Positions 1 through 8,053 of a DNA stretch of 35,217 nt are shown piece after piece. Source of the DNA: an uncultured Erysipelotrichaceae bacterium. GTDB lineage: Bacteria; Bacillota_I; Bacilli_A; Erysipelotrichales; Erysipelotrichaceae. A model generated the notes under the pieces. The model saw nothing but the letters and a program-made list of their open reading frames with translations. It had not been told where the DNA came from and ran no database searches. The stretch lies in the NCBI GenBank assembly GCA_944327135.1, contig CALVGQ010000101.1, positions 1-35,217 on the forward strand, given 5' to 3'. Position numbers and translations under genes: made by a program. Position 1 is the first letter of the stretch. Each line of letters starts with the position of its first letter.

Positions 1-456
1 TTCCAAATTTTCTTGCTGATTAAACGAAGCACTGCTTCCCTTGTGCATCATGCAGTTAATCAAGCCCACTTGGATTTTAGGACAGCTTTTCCGCGCCTTT
101 TGTATTCCCTGCAAAACCCCTTCAACAGCCTCAGCCTGAGACAAACCGGCCAGGGTATGCTGCTGAGGAGCAAATCGAATTTCTGCGTAAATCAGCCCCT
201 TTTCATGCAGCGTCTCAATCAAATGAAACGTTCCCTCGCATAAATCCTCCTGAGTCTGCAAAATCGCAATGGGAAAGTCAAATTTTTTAAATCCTTCTTC
301 CCGGGTCTTAAAATTTTTTTGATGCATGCGGTCATAATATTGCTCAAAGGTACAATCAGAGGAAACAACCCCTCTTTTTACCGCCGTTTTCCATGCCCAA
401 GTTAAATTTAATGAGCCATCAAGATGAAGATGCAGATCAATTTTTGCTGTTGACAT
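1..456 (-). CDS. Adenosine deaminase-family protein, N-terminal part (runs off the left edge)
   Basis: This is a partial gene: 152 codons are visible and the frame is still open at base 1. The start is the ATG at 454-456, preceded by an AGGAGG ribosome site. The N-terminus reads MSTAKIDLHLHLDGSLNL; the HxH metal-binding motif followed by DGS is the hallmark of the adenosine/AMP/adenine deaminase branch of the amidohydrolases. Further on, YAEIRFAPQQH matches the family's YxExRxxP motif. The family hydrolyses adenosine (or adenine) to inosine (or hypoxanthine) plus ammonia using one zinc ion in a TIM barrel. The later zinc-binding His, catalytic Glu and Asp-Asp lie outside the window, so adenosine cannot be told from adenine or a variant substrate. 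It has its own promoter, so it is probably not part of the nagA unit behind it. Confidence 0.85.
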   Translation of the reverse strand, partial: MSTAKIDLHLHLDGSLNLTWAWKTAVKRGVVSSDCTFEQYYDRMHQKNFKTREEGFKKFDFPIAILQTQEDLCEGTFHLIETLHEKGLIYAEIRFAPQQHTLAGLSQAEAVEGVLQGIQKARKSCPKIQVGLINCMMHKGSSASFNQQENLE

Positions 457-482
457 AATTATTCCTCCTGAAACCTAATCCA

Positions 483-511
483 AGTATAACATGTCCACCT
501 CTAGGAGAATA
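483..511 (-). promoter_or_regulatory. Probable promoter of the adenosine deaminase-family gene
   Basis: On the minus strand the -10 is TATACT at 483-488, preceded by TGT (489-491), giving the extended -10 form TGnTATACT. The -35 position (506-511, TATTCT) is poor, as is common with extended -10 promoters. Just upstream, 516-528 is a palindrome with arms TTCTTA and TAAGAA around one base, a possible operator. The distance to the start codon is about 27 bases. Confidence 0.5.
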
Positions 512-550
512 GCGCTTCTTATTAAGAAAGCAAGATAAAGTCTTTTTTCA

Positions 551-583
551 AATATAAAAAAGGCTCTTGATTGAGCCTCTTTG
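551..583 (-). terminator. Rho-independent terminator after nagA
   Basis: Read on the minus strand, AGGCTC pairs with GAGCCT around a six-base loop (561-578), and the downstream arm runs into a T-rich tract (551-561). It lies directly after the nagA stop at 585 and separates nagA from the deaminase gene. Confidence 0.8.
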
Positions 584-584
584 C

Positions 585-1778
585 TTATTCCATCTTATTT
601 TCACGAATAAACTGTTGGTTAAAAGGAGTTTCTTCCTGATCACGATTGAAAACCAAACGTCCCTGACTGTAAGTATGGCGCGCCTGATAATCCTCTGTAA
701 TAACAACCAGATCGGCATCTTTGCCCACTTCTATGCTTCCTTTATGTTCAAAGCCATATTTTCTGCTTGGCACAAGACTGCTCATTTTGACCACTTCTTC
801 CAGTGGAACTTGCAGTTTTTCTACCAGATTTTGAATGCCATATAAAACAGGTTTGCTGCTTCCAGAAAGCCGTCCCGTCTCACTCAGCACAAAACCTTCC
901 GGTGTTACAGTGATGGTTTTTCGGTCATTGCCAGCATTTTTAGCTTCACCACGATATTTTCCCTCAGGAGCACCCAGATAGCTTCCATTATCGGAAACCA
1001 TCATAATTTTATCATGATCTTTCATTCGAAGAATCAATTCTACCATTGGCAAGCAGACATGCAAGCCATCACAGATCAATTCACAAGTAACCTCATCCCG
1101 TAAAATCGATGCTCCAGCCGTACCAACATCCCGATGATGCAATCCAGTCATTACATTCATCAAGTGCGTCGCTACCGTGATCCCATGATCGATTCCACGA
1201 TTGGCTTCTTCATAATTGGCATTGGTATGATAACTTGCCACGGTGATTCCTTCCTTAACAAAATAATCAATCGCTTCCAAAGCATGATCCACCTCTGGAG
1301 CTATATCCACCAGTTTTAAGTAACCGTGACCATCCTTTACCATCTTCTTGGCTGTTTCCATGTTGACTTTTGGGTATCCTAAATTGATTCCTTTCTCACC
1401 AACTCGGCTTCCCCATGGACCTTCTGAATGAATTCCAAGCACCTGTGCCCCTTCAATTTTTTCCGTAGCTAATTTAGCCGTTAGTTCAAATTGATCCAGA
1501 TTTTGGATCGTTGGAAAGATAGAAGTCACGCCGAAGGCAGCCTCTCCTTTTAACGCCTGCTTAAACTCCTCTTCGTTACACGCATCAAACCGCCAGCCAC
1601 AGGCCCCATGATTGTGTGTATCAAAAATTCCTGGAATGATTCTTTGATGACCATAATCGATATCCGCCTGCAGCCCTGCTTCTTTAGGAAGAATCCGGGC
1701 AATCTTTCCATCAACGATCTCGATAAAACAGGCTTGGCACCCTTCACTGGTGTAGACGCGATCAGAATACAGTATCAT
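585..1778 (-). CDS. nagA: N-acetylglucosamine-6-phosphate deacetylase
   Basis: This 397-residue amidohydrolase is the usual length for NagA, which converts GlcNAc-6-P to glucosamine-6-P plus acetate in the cytoplasm. Visible motifs are DTHNHG (about 53-58, metal site), GIHSEGP with Glu119, ASYHTNANY with His184, ATHLMN with His205, DGLH with His240, and VSDNGSYLG with the probable catalytic Asp263. The positions follow the NagA pattern, but wording such as EGPWGS and SDNGS differs from common NagA (LEGPF, TDA). A relative acting on a related amino sugar phosphate, such as N-acetylgalactosamine-6-P, is therefore possible. The start at 1776-1778 has an AGGAGG site. It lies downstream of the PTS/ChbG operon and its regulator and is the obvious next enzyme for the incoming sugar. 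It has its own promoter and a terminator; no nagB is in the window. Confidence 0.88.
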   Translation of the reverse strand: MILYSDRVYTSEGCQACFIEIVDGKIARILPKEAGLQADIDYGHQRIIPGIFDTHNHGACGWRFDACNEEEFKQALKGEAAFGVTSIFPTIQNLDQFELTAKLATEKIEGAQVLGIHSEGPWGSRVGEKGINLGYPKVNMETAKKMVKDGHGYLKLVDIAPEVDHALEAIDYFVKEGITVASYHTNANYEEANRGIDHGITVATHLMNVMTGLHHRDVGTAGASILRDEVTCELICDGLHVCLPMVELILRMKDHDKIMMVSDNGSYLGAPEGKYRGEAKNAGNDRKTITVTPEGFVLSETGRLSGSSKPVLYGIQNLVEKLQVPLEEVVKMSSLVPSRKYGFEHKGSIEVGKDADLVVITEDYQARHTYSQGRLVFNRDQEETPFNQQFIRENKME

Positions 1779-1901
1779 GACAGTTCCTCCTTTGTCTTAT
1801 TTCCCGTGTCTTTGCTTTATTTTCAGCTGAAAAGATCACGATAGGAAATCCCTCTCTTGTTATGCAGCCGCGTTTTCAATTTCGATGAAACCTGAACATC
1901 T

Positions 1902-1960
1902 TAGACAATCATCCTGTCTGTAATCGATCGAATGGACCATGGCGATCTGCCTAGACAATC
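1902..1960 (-). repeat. Direct repeat in the nagA leader (GATTGTCTA, twice)
   Basis: The 313-base gap 1779-2091 holds no gene. On the minus strand GATTGTCTA occurs at 1952-1960 and again at 1902-1910, exactly 50 bases apart and both downstream of the predicted nagA start point. They could be operator half-sites or part of a leader RNA structure. I recognise no known riboswitch here. Confidence 0.35.
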
Positions 1961-2005
1961 CACCTTTTCACTTTTCTTTTTTGCTTGACAGGATTTTCCT
2001 CTTTC

Positions 2006-2034
2006 ATTATAGCTGGATTTAGAACGGGTGTTCA
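2006..2034 (-). promoter_or_regulatory. Probable nagA promoter
   Basis: On the minus strand there is a perfect TATAAT at 2006-2011 and TGAACA at 2029-2034, with a 17-base spacer. This predicts an untranslated leader of about 220 bases before nagA. No clear terminator lies between the regulator gene (ending at 2092) and this promoter, so read-through into nagA is also possible. Confidence 0.55.
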
Positions 2035-2091
2035 CATTTTCAAACTCTGGAAATATTCTTTTGATTTTCTATTTTTATTCAATTAAATATT

Positions 2092-4014
2092 TTAGATATT
2101 GATTGATAAAGTGATGAATATCCATCTCGAAAAAATCTTTTTTTCTTGATCGCCTCTGCATAACATCCTTAAGATTTCAGTAAGCAATTTCACTGAATAA
2201 TGATGACGATTAAATGCCACAAAAACATAGCAATTAACTTTTCCTTCTTCTGTCATCAAATTGAACTGACATGATCCGCACACAAAGACCATTTGATATC
2301 CATGCAAAAAATCTCCATCATAATTGCATAGTATCAATTGCATTTTATTTGTGGTTTGAAAATAAATCTTTTTATTCTCTGCAGTAAAATTGCATTTCTG
2401 CTCTAGACTTTCTACAAAATCCTCAATTTTAGAAATTTTGATACAATCATTTTTAATTTTTAAGATTCCTTCCGTGTTCATCGTTATTTTTTTCAAGATT
2501 GATTCCTGAATTTCTTTGGCATGCTCTAAAACTGCATCAATTCGATCAATCAAAATCGTATTCTCATTGACTGTACTTCGATCGCCAATAATTAATGTTT
2601 TCTGCTGATGGCTTAGATAAGAAGAGGTATCTATGATATTTTCAAAAGATTCGATGTATTTTTCGTTCAATCGATCTTTTAACATATCCATCATAATTAG
2701 ATTTTTTTCATTCTCTTCATGAGAAAAGAAAGCAATTCGAATCTTATTAAATTCAATTCTCTGCTGATAAATTTTTTTTATCACCACATAGCTCAGCTCA
2801 TTTAAATTTCTTCCTCGGACATGTAAATTGAAATACCGTTTGATTTCAACACGCAAGTTGCTCATAATATCACTTACCAAGGGGTTATTTAAATATTTGA
2901 ACTGATTGGTATAAGAAAGAAAATTTTTAAAGGAAAGAATGTGAAAATTGTCTTTGATAATAAGTTTTTTGCAAAACAAAAAGACATATTCAAAATCACA
3001 ATGATCTTCTAAAAGATTGATTCCCCAGAATCGAATCAGATACTGATGGATGATCTCCACTAATTTTCCCGCTTTTTCATTCAAAAATGAAAATTCCTGG
3101 ATCTTCATAGGATGATCATCAAGTAAAAGCAGCATAAGCGCTAAAGTCATAATTTCATTTTGATTTACTGAACTTTCTCTTTCTTTAAAAGGAATAAATT
3201 CATCATAAATTTCTTCAGCAATCTGAAATAAGAGATGATCTTCAAAAAATAATGCCGGTGCATATATCTTTGTCATGATCTTATCCACAGGATGCCCCTG
3301 CAGCAATCGCTCTTTTTGAATCAATAAATATTTCACGAAGAATTGAATGTTGCTGATAGGCATTGAAAGATGATGCCGCTCAAACAAGCTTGCGATTTTT
3401 CGGCAGATCTGATTTTCCAGTTCAAGATCCATCCACTGATTGATCGTCGGATTAAATTTTTCTATGCTTAGAGGAATTTTAATAAGTTCTCTTTCCGAAA
3501 TAAACAGTAAACTTAAAAGACAAGCTCTTAAATTGAACTCATTTCCTTCTGCAATCAATCCATAATAAGGGACAGTTCGAATTTTAACTTCATAACTAGA
3601 AATATAATCCTTTACTTTATTCAAATCTTTTTTGATGCCGCTTCGCGAATATCCAAACAAATCACATATCTGCTCAATCGTTAATCTGGAATGATTCAAT
3701 AGAATTAGTTGTCCGACGACTCCGATTAAACTAATATTTTCATCCTCACCTGCTTTATTTCGATGATAAAATGAAACGCAGCGTTCGATCTTTAGATTAA
3801 AAAGCTGTGGATCGATAATAGAATAACTGATACTTTCATCCTCAAGCTCTATTTTTATTCCATAAAATGGAGCCAGCTCCGCAATTTTATTCATATCGAT
3901 ACGATATTTATAATAATTCAGTTTAAAAAAATGACAAAAATCTTTTACTGCTACATGAGTATTCATCATGATGTAAAAGATTTCTAAATAATTTTTTTTA
4001 CTATAATTATCCAT
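2092..4014 (-). CDS. PRD/Mga-type PTS-associated transcription regulator
   Basis: This 640-residue protein is built like the BglG/MtlR/LicR class of regulators controlled by PTS phosphorylation. An N-terminal winged-helix-like part (about 1-70) is followed by a second helix-turn-helix around residues 105-150 (LTIEQICDLFGYSRSGIKKD), which ends in the typical YYGLIAEGNEFNLR turn before PRD domains. Two PRD-like helical blocks follow (about 180-290 and 300-410), then a C-terminal part (about 420-640) where an EIIB-like fold would be expected; no EIIB-type Cys loop is evident. The conserved PRD histidines are not clearly visible in their usual context. There is no AAA+ domain, so it is not a sigma-54 activator of the LevR type. 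It is coded 58 bases behind the PTS IIA gene and probably controls this PTS. The gene looks more AT-rich than its neighbours. The ribosome site GAGGGG supports the start. Confidence 0.7.
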   Translation of the reverse strand: MDNYSKKNYLEIFYIMMNTHVAVKDFCHFFKLNYYKYRIDMNKIAELAPFYGIKIELEDESISYSIIDPQLFNLKIERCVSFYHRNKAGEDENISLIGVVGQLILLNHSRLTIEQICDLFGYSRSGIKKDLNKVKDYISSYEVKIRTVPYYGLIAEGNEFNLRACLLSLLFISERELIKIPLSIEKFNPTINQWMDLELENQICRKIASLFERHHLSMPISNIQFFVKYLLIQKERLLQGHPVDKIMTKIYAPALFFEDHLLFQIAEEIYDEFIPFKERESSVNQNEIMTLALMLLLLDDHPMKIQEFSFLNEKAGKLVEIIHQYLIRFWGINLLEDHCDFEYVFLFCKKLIIKDNFHILSFKNFLSYTNQFKYLNNPLVSDIMSNLRVEIKRYFNLHVRGRNLNELSYVVIKKIYQQRIEFNKIRIAFFSHEENEKNLIMMDMLKDRLNEKYIESFENIIDTSSYLSHQQKTLIIGDRSTVNENTILIDRIDAVLEHAKEIQESILKKITMNTEGILKIKNDCIKISKIEDFVESLEQKCNFTAENKKIYFQTTNKMQLILCNYDGDFLHGYQMVFVCGSCQFNLMTEEGKVNCYVFVAFNRHHYSVKLLTEILRMLCRGDQEKKIFSRWIFITLSINI

Positions 4015-4072
4015 GTTCCCCTCATTGATTACCAGAGAAATTAAACTTCAGACTTTTAAAACAGCCCACGGC

Positions 4073-4492
4073 TTAAAGCAGTGAAAGGTCAAGTTCTTCG
4101 TTCCCATTTTCAAAAGATTGAAGGGCCAATTTTACATCTTGCACTGCCTTTCTGCCGCTTTGCAACAGTTCATCATCATTTTTTCTTGAAGTTAAGACCT
4201 GAAGAAGCATCGGAAGATTCATTCCTGTAATCAATTCAATTTTCTCATTCAAACAATGAATGGCCTGATTGCATGGAGTTCCAAACATGATATCAGCGAG
4301 AATAATCACCCCATCTCCGGAATCAATCTGCCGAAGAGCCTGCTGAATAACCATTCCAAAAGACTCTGGATGATCTTCAGGCTTTAATCCACAGGATGCA
4401 AATTGAGGGATATTTTCACCAAGAAACATTGTTGCCGATTGAGCCATTCCTTGAGCCATTGGGCCATGACTAATTAATAAAACTCCTTTCAT
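4073..4492 (-). CDS. PTS mannose-family EIIA component
   Basis: This 139-residue soluble protein is the expected size for a free-standing EIIA of the mannose/fructose/sorbose family (as in AgaF or LevD). It carries phosphate from HPr to EIIB. The N-terminus KGVLLISHGPMAQGM places the phospho-accepting histidine at residue 9, and ADIMFGTPCNQA matches the family's second conserved loop, which usually reads DLFGGSP. It is separated from the IIB, IIC and IID genes by the two ChbG genes, an unusual order. A perfect hairpin lies in front of it. The partner of the complex is the membrane pair IIC/IID with IIB. Confidence 0.88.
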   Translation of the reverse strand: MKGVLLISHGPMAQGMAQSATMFLGENIPQFASCGLKPEDHPESFGMVIQQALRQIDSGDGVIILADIMFGTPCNQAIHCLNEKIELITGMNLPMLLQVLTSRKNDDELLQSGRKAVQDVKLALQSFENGNEELDLSLL

Positions 4493-4520
4493 TTTTTCAT
4501 CCTTTCTAAATTAAAATGAA

Positions 4521-4552
4521 CAGTACACCGGAAAATTGATTCCGGTGTACTG
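4521..4552 (-). other. 13-bp perfect RNA hairpin between the second ChbG gene and IIA
   Basis: The arm CAGTACACCGGAA (4521-4533) pairs perfectly with TTCCGGTGTACTG (4540-4552) around a six-base loop. On the transcribed strand it is followed by a mixed sequence (TTCATTTTAA), not a proper U-run, so it is a weak terminator at most. It may be a processing or stability element that lowers or protects part of the operon mRNA. It lies 28 bases ahead of the IIA start, just upstream of its ribosome site. Confidence 0.65.
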
Positions 4553-4570
4553 CTGCTAGGATCCAGAGGA

Positions 4571-5395
4571 CTATTGAATTTTCATTTCTTTGAAAAACTG
4601 TTCTGCATTGATTAGCTCGATGTTATTTTTTTCGATCCACTTTTTCACTCTGGAATCACACAGCGCTGAGCATTCAATTCCTCGTATCACATGAAACGTG
4701 GACAAATCCATCAGATCCTTGTCAAAAAAGCCACAATGCGTGCTTAAAAGAGAATAGTCGTGCTTCAAAAGATTTCCTCTGTCTTCAAGGATATAGCCGA
4801 CAACATCTGTATTGGCCTGCATTTCTACAGTAAATCCCGCTTTTGTTTTGGAATAATTTTGATACCAACGCTGCGGATCATGATGAAGTCTGGTTTTCCA
4901 GTCCTGATTAATTCCATATTTTTCTGCTACTTCATTACGAGCTTTTGTAATATAGGGTGTGGTAATTGAATGTCCCCCGATATAAAGCGGCTTTGATCCC
5001 ATCATTTCAATAAATCGTTTTACTTGATTCTCTGTTTCAAGCAAAACTTCTTCATACACCAAGCCCATATTGGGATCATCACTCTTTTCCAGGTCCAAAA
5101 GATTTTTGACCCCATATTGATTCATCCTTTCCTTCGTAGTGATCAACCGACCTTCTTGATTGACCAAAGAAGGAACAAGCTTAGGATCTGAAACCGGTTT
5201 ACCAAATACCAAATTGATTTCCTGCCCCACCGTCACATGAGAAAATTTTTTGATTTCCGCAACCGCTCTTTCTGAGCATGCATTGTTCGTCATCAAACCG
5301 ACCGTGTTTAAAATGCCCTCTCGAATGGCATGAAGACAGCCGTCTGTAATGCAGTCGGACATGCCATAATCGGCACTATTTACTATCAATTTCAT
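4571..5395 (-). CDS. ChbG/YdjC-family carbohydrate deacetylase, copy 2
   Basis: This 274-residue protein belongs to the ChbG/YdjC (hopanoid/chitooligosaccharide deacetylase) family, which removes an N-acetyl group from amino-sugar oligosaccharides with a divalent metal. Family landmarks seen are the N-terminal NSADYGMSD (Asp9, metal site), the GILNTVGLMTN helix, GGHSITTP (His142) and STHCGFFDKDLM (His220), followed by the VIRGIECSAL block. The usual GxHxN histidine is replaced: the sequence is VGQEINLVFGKPVSDP, with Glu59 in that position. The start at 5393-5395 has AAGGAGG. It is a paralogue of the neighbouring gene at 5532-6320, with the same arrangement. In E. coli ChbG acts on PTS-imported phosphorylated chitobiose, so an analogous job on the substrate of this PTS is the natural inference. 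Confidence 0.82.
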   Translation of the reverse strand: MKLIVNSADYGMSDCITDGCLHAIREGILNTVGLMTNNACSERAVAEIKKFSHVTVGQEINLVFGKPVSDPKLVPSLVNQEGRLITTKERMNQYGVKNLLDLEKSDDPNMGLVYEEVLLETENQVKRFIEMMGSKPLYIGGHSITTPYITKARNEVAEKYGINQDWKTRLHHDPQRWYQNYSKTKAGFTVEMQANTDVVGYILEDRGNLLKHDYSLLSTHCGFFDKDLMDLSTFHVIRGIECSALCDSRVKKWIEKNNIELINAEQFFKEMKIQ

Positions 5396-5441
5396 TCAAT
5401 CATCCTCCTTATTGACTTATCGTTGCAAAGCATTTAAAACA

Positions 5442-5499
5442 AAATGGAAGAATTATACAACAAATCTTATTATTAAGAAGAATCCAAAATCTTCCATTT
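5442..5499 (-). repeat. 10-bp inverted repeat between the two ChbG genes
   Basis: AAATGGAAGA (5442-5451) is complementary to TCTTCCATTT (5490-5499), with 38 bases between. On the minus strand the second arm is followed by TTGTTTT. The loop holds TATAAT (minus strand, 5452-5457), which could be an internal promoter -10 but has no good -35. This is the only structure I see in the 136-base gap. Confidence 0.4.
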
Positions 5500-5531
5500 C
5501 TTTAAGAAACATCCAAACTGTTATTTTTAGA

Positions 5532-6320
5532 CTATACTAAATCCCTGAAAGAAATCAGCTCTACATGATTCTCTTTTAGCCAATCCATGATTCTTTTTGA
5601 AGTGTACATTTGATGATCTTTAGCACGAATGATGGTGTAGGTCGAATACTTCATCAGATCTGTATCTACAAAACCGCAATGTCCTCCAATCAAAACATAG
5701 GGTGCATCCTGATACTTTTTCAGCTGTTCAAGCGTATATTCCTCCACATTGGCCTGAAGCTGAACCTCTATTGTAAAGGGCTTCACATTCAAGCTCGGTA
5801 AGCGCTGGACGTCATATTTTTCTAATAAGTCCTGAGCAAACGGAATTTCGTACCTTGCTGCCGCTTTACGAATCGCCTTGCCATAATTCAAAGCATGTGT
5901 GGAAATGGAATGACCGGTTACATATTCCGGTTTTTTTCCTACTAATTCCATATATTTTTCAATTTGTGCACAAGCTTCAATATAACATTCTTCTAATGGC
6001 CACAGCGCTTCATTTTCAGAAAACCGCTGAAAACGATCGTCCTTGTATTTTACTGTAGATCGAATAAATTCTTTGGTCTGCGGATCTACCAAACTAGGGA
6101 TTTTTTTAGGGTCGGAAACACAAGGTCCACTCACAACATTAATATCGATGCCAAAGCAAACATGAGGACAGTCTTGAATGAATTCCACTGCTTTTTTAGC
6201 AGAAGGCATATTAGAGAATAATCCTGTAGAGGTGATAATGCCATTTTTCATGGCATCATACACACCCGCTGTCACTGCCTTTGTAAATCCATAATCATCA
6301 GATTTTACCAGTAATTTCAT
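5532..6320 (-). CDS. ChbG/YdjC-family carbohydrate deacetylase, copy 1
   Basis: This 262-residue ChbG/YdjC-type deacetylase is paralogous to the next gene in the operon. It has the classic double Asp at the N-terminus (KSDDYGFTK, Asp8-Asp9), then GIITSTGLFSNMP, VTGHSISTHAL (His137) and GGHCGFVDTDLM (His214), and ends in the family's SFRDL tail. As in the other copy, the histidine of the GxHxN motif is not present: the sequence is GIDINVVSGPCVSDP, with Asp59. Both copies share the PxVSDPKxxPSLV stretch, which marks them as one subfamily. The start at 6318-6320 follows a GGAGG site. The gene lies between the PTS membrane components and copy 2, so it is very likely co-expressed and acts on the imported sugar. 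The exact substrate cannot be read from the sequence. Confidence 0.83.
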   Translation of the reverse strand: MKLLVKSDDYGFTKAVTAGVYDAMKNGIITSTGLFSNMPSAKKAVEFIQDCPHVCFGIDINVVSGPCVSDPKKIPSLVDPQTKEFIRSTVKYKDDRFQRFSENEALWPLEECYIEACAQIEKYMELVGKKPEYVTGHSISTHALNYGKAIRKAAARYEIPFAQDLLEKYDVQRLPSLNVKPFTIEVQLQANVEEYTLEQLKKYQDAPYVLIGGHCGFVDTDLMKYSTYTIIRAKDHQMYTSKRIMDWLKENHVELISFRDLV

Positions 6321-6369
6321 CGAATCCCTCCTTATTTGAATTCAGCTTTCTAAAAATCCTCAGATAAAA

Positions 6370-7200
6370 CTATACAATGCCAAAGAACGATAGAATAATG
6401 CACACGATAATGATGATAAAAATAATTTTGATTGGTGAAGTTCCCTTTTTTATAAACTGAATGCACACTGTCCAAAGCGCCAAAGACAACAATCCCGGCA
6501 TGATCGAATCAAGGATCGCTTGAATATCTACCGTTGCTCCAAACACATTGGGAACCCAAACCAGTTTTACATTCACATTTGTGGCCACAAGAGCACCAAC
6601 CATCATTGCCCCCATTGCGCTTGCCACATCTGTAATCAAGCGGACTGCACCGCTTTCAAATGCTTTTGTGATAAAGCTCGTTCCGGAATTATATCCTATA
6701 TAGAGCAAAACATAAGAAGAAAGCATCCGCCCGCCAGCAAAGGTAACCGCAAAGAAAATCGGTCCTAGAATATTGCCTCCAGCAGCCAAGGAAATGGCCA
6801 CCCCTGCTAAGATCACTCGGTAGCAGTTAAAATAGATGGAATCCCCGATCCCTGCTGTTGGCCCCAGCAAAGAGGCTTTAATACTGGAAATCGCCTCTGC
6901 ACTCACGGTTCCTTTTTCCGCTCTTTCTTTCTCCATTACCAGTACGATCCCGGTTATCAAGGAAGTCATGGTCATATTTGTATTGTAGAACTCATCACAA
7001 TGCCTTACAAATGTTTTTTCTCTTTCTTCCTGATTATCTTTAAACCATACGTCCAGACCAGGTTTAATGCTTAATGCAAAATTTCGAGCAAACTGCACGA
7101 CAGCATTGCTGGACCAAGAAACTAAAAGACAATATTTAAACGATTTCTTTAAAATACTTTTTTCCTCTTGGGTCAAGTCTTTTTTCAAAGCATTACTCAT
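6370..7200 (-). CDS. PTS mannose-family EIID component
   Basis: This is the membrane-associated IID subunit of a mannose-family PTS permease, 276 residues from the chosen start. The typical N-terminal block is seen (LKKSFKYCLLVSWSSNAVV), then a run matching EIID with ASLLGPTAGIGDSIYF, the most conserved IID signature, followed by hydrophobic segments and a short C-terminal membrane helix (about 258-276). The longest frame begins at 7218, but the ATG at 7198-7200 has AAGGAG nine bases before it and gives the ATGAGTAA overlap with the IIC stop, so I prefer it. It forms the sugar channel together with IIC. The sequence alone does not identify the sugar; the amino-sugar genes around it suggest an N-acetylated hexosamine or its oligomer. 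Confidence 0.9.
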   Translation of the reverse strand: MSNALKKDLTQEEKSILKKSFKYCLLVSWSSNAVVQFARNFALSIKPGLDVWFKDNQEEREKTFVRHCDEFYNTNMTMTSLITGIVLVMEKERAEKGTVSAEAISSIKASLLGPTAGIGDSIYFNCYRVILAGVAISLAAGGNILGPIFFAVTFAGGRMLSSYVLLYIGYNSGTSFITKAFESGAVRLITDVASAMGAMMVGALVATNVNVKLVWVPNVFGATVDIQAILDSIMPGLLSLALWTVCIQFIKKGTSPIKIIFIIIIVCIILSFFGIV

Positions 7201-7984
7201 AGAAGTCATCTCCTTCACTAAGCTGAGCTGACGCTAGCTGATTTTTCATATCCGCCATTTCTTTGCTTCGTTTAAACTGAAGCAGAACAATTGCCAATGC
7301 TAAAAGTGCAATCACGATAATATCCAGACCAACAAATTTGGAAAGTATAAAACCGATGATGACATAAACCGGCGTGTACGTATCCCAGATCGATCTGGTC
7401 GTTAAGCACAAGCCAACTACGACCAGCATGCCGCTGGCGACATTGAATCCATTTAGAATCCAAGCTGGAATTTGATTAATTGCCTCAGTAATCAGTTCTG
7501 CTCCCAGCCACAGGCTAAAAAAGATAATCAATGTATTGACCAAGGTTTTTAATACCAATCCATCCACCAGCCACAATAACCTCCAAGCCTTGAAATTTCT
7601 TTCTTCTTCCAGTCGCAAGAACACTGGATGATATAATGCTTTTAAAAATTTCTCAACCGGCTTTAAACTATTCACGATTGCGCCGATTGTCACCGATAAG
7701 GCCAAACTTGTCTCCTGAGGAAGTCCTGTTAGAATAACTAAGGTCACCGGTACTACGGTTGAAACACGATAGTCTGAAGCAGCAACTCCTCCAATTGCAC
7801 TAATTCCCATATAAATGGCTTCCAATTGTGCTCCCATGATTATTCCCGTTTGGAGATCTCCACACACCAAACCGGTCAATGTTCCCAAAATAATCGGACG
7901 AGTAAAGCACTGCGTTCCTGTTAATGAATCAAAAATTTGTGCGACATGATAAGTCAAAGCAGCAATCAGTGCATTCAAAAACAC
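7193..7984 (-). CDS. PTS mannose-family EIIC component
   Basis: This 263-residue, strongly hydrophobic IIC permease subunit belongs to the sorbose/N-acetylgalactosamine/mannose PTS group. The family signature region is GTLTGLVCGDLQTGIIMGAQLEAIYMG split over about residues 34-60, followed by several membrane segments and a charged C-terminal tail (from about 238). It overlaps the IID start by eight bases, typical of stoichiometric coupling. A 69-base spacer separates it from IIB, and its start has a GGAGG-like site. It transports the sugar while IIB phosphorylates it. Confidence 0.9.
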   Translation of the reverse strand: MFLNALIAALTYHVAQIFDSLTGTQCFTRPIILGTLTGLVCGDLQTGIIMGAQLEAIYMGISAIGGVAASDYRVSTVVPVTLVILTGLPQETSLALSVTIGAIVNSLKPVEKFLKALYHPVFLRLEEERNFKAWRLLWLVDGLVLKTLVNTLIIFFSLWLGAELITEAINQIPAWILNGFNVASGMLVVVGLCLTTRSIWDTYTPVYVIIGFILSKFVGLDIIVIALLALAIVLLQFKRSKEMADMKNQLASAQLSEGDDFYE

Positions 7985-8053
7985 GTTGAATTCCTCCCTT
8001 TTAAAATCTTTTCTGAAAATAAGGATGATTTAAGCGCTTAAATTCCATCATTT

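Noticed and set aside
1985-2013. TTGACA followed by TATAGC on the plus strand, a possible promoter
   Set aside because: No plus-strand gene follows; the same bases fit better as part of the minus-strand nagA promoter (TATAAT at 2006-2011).
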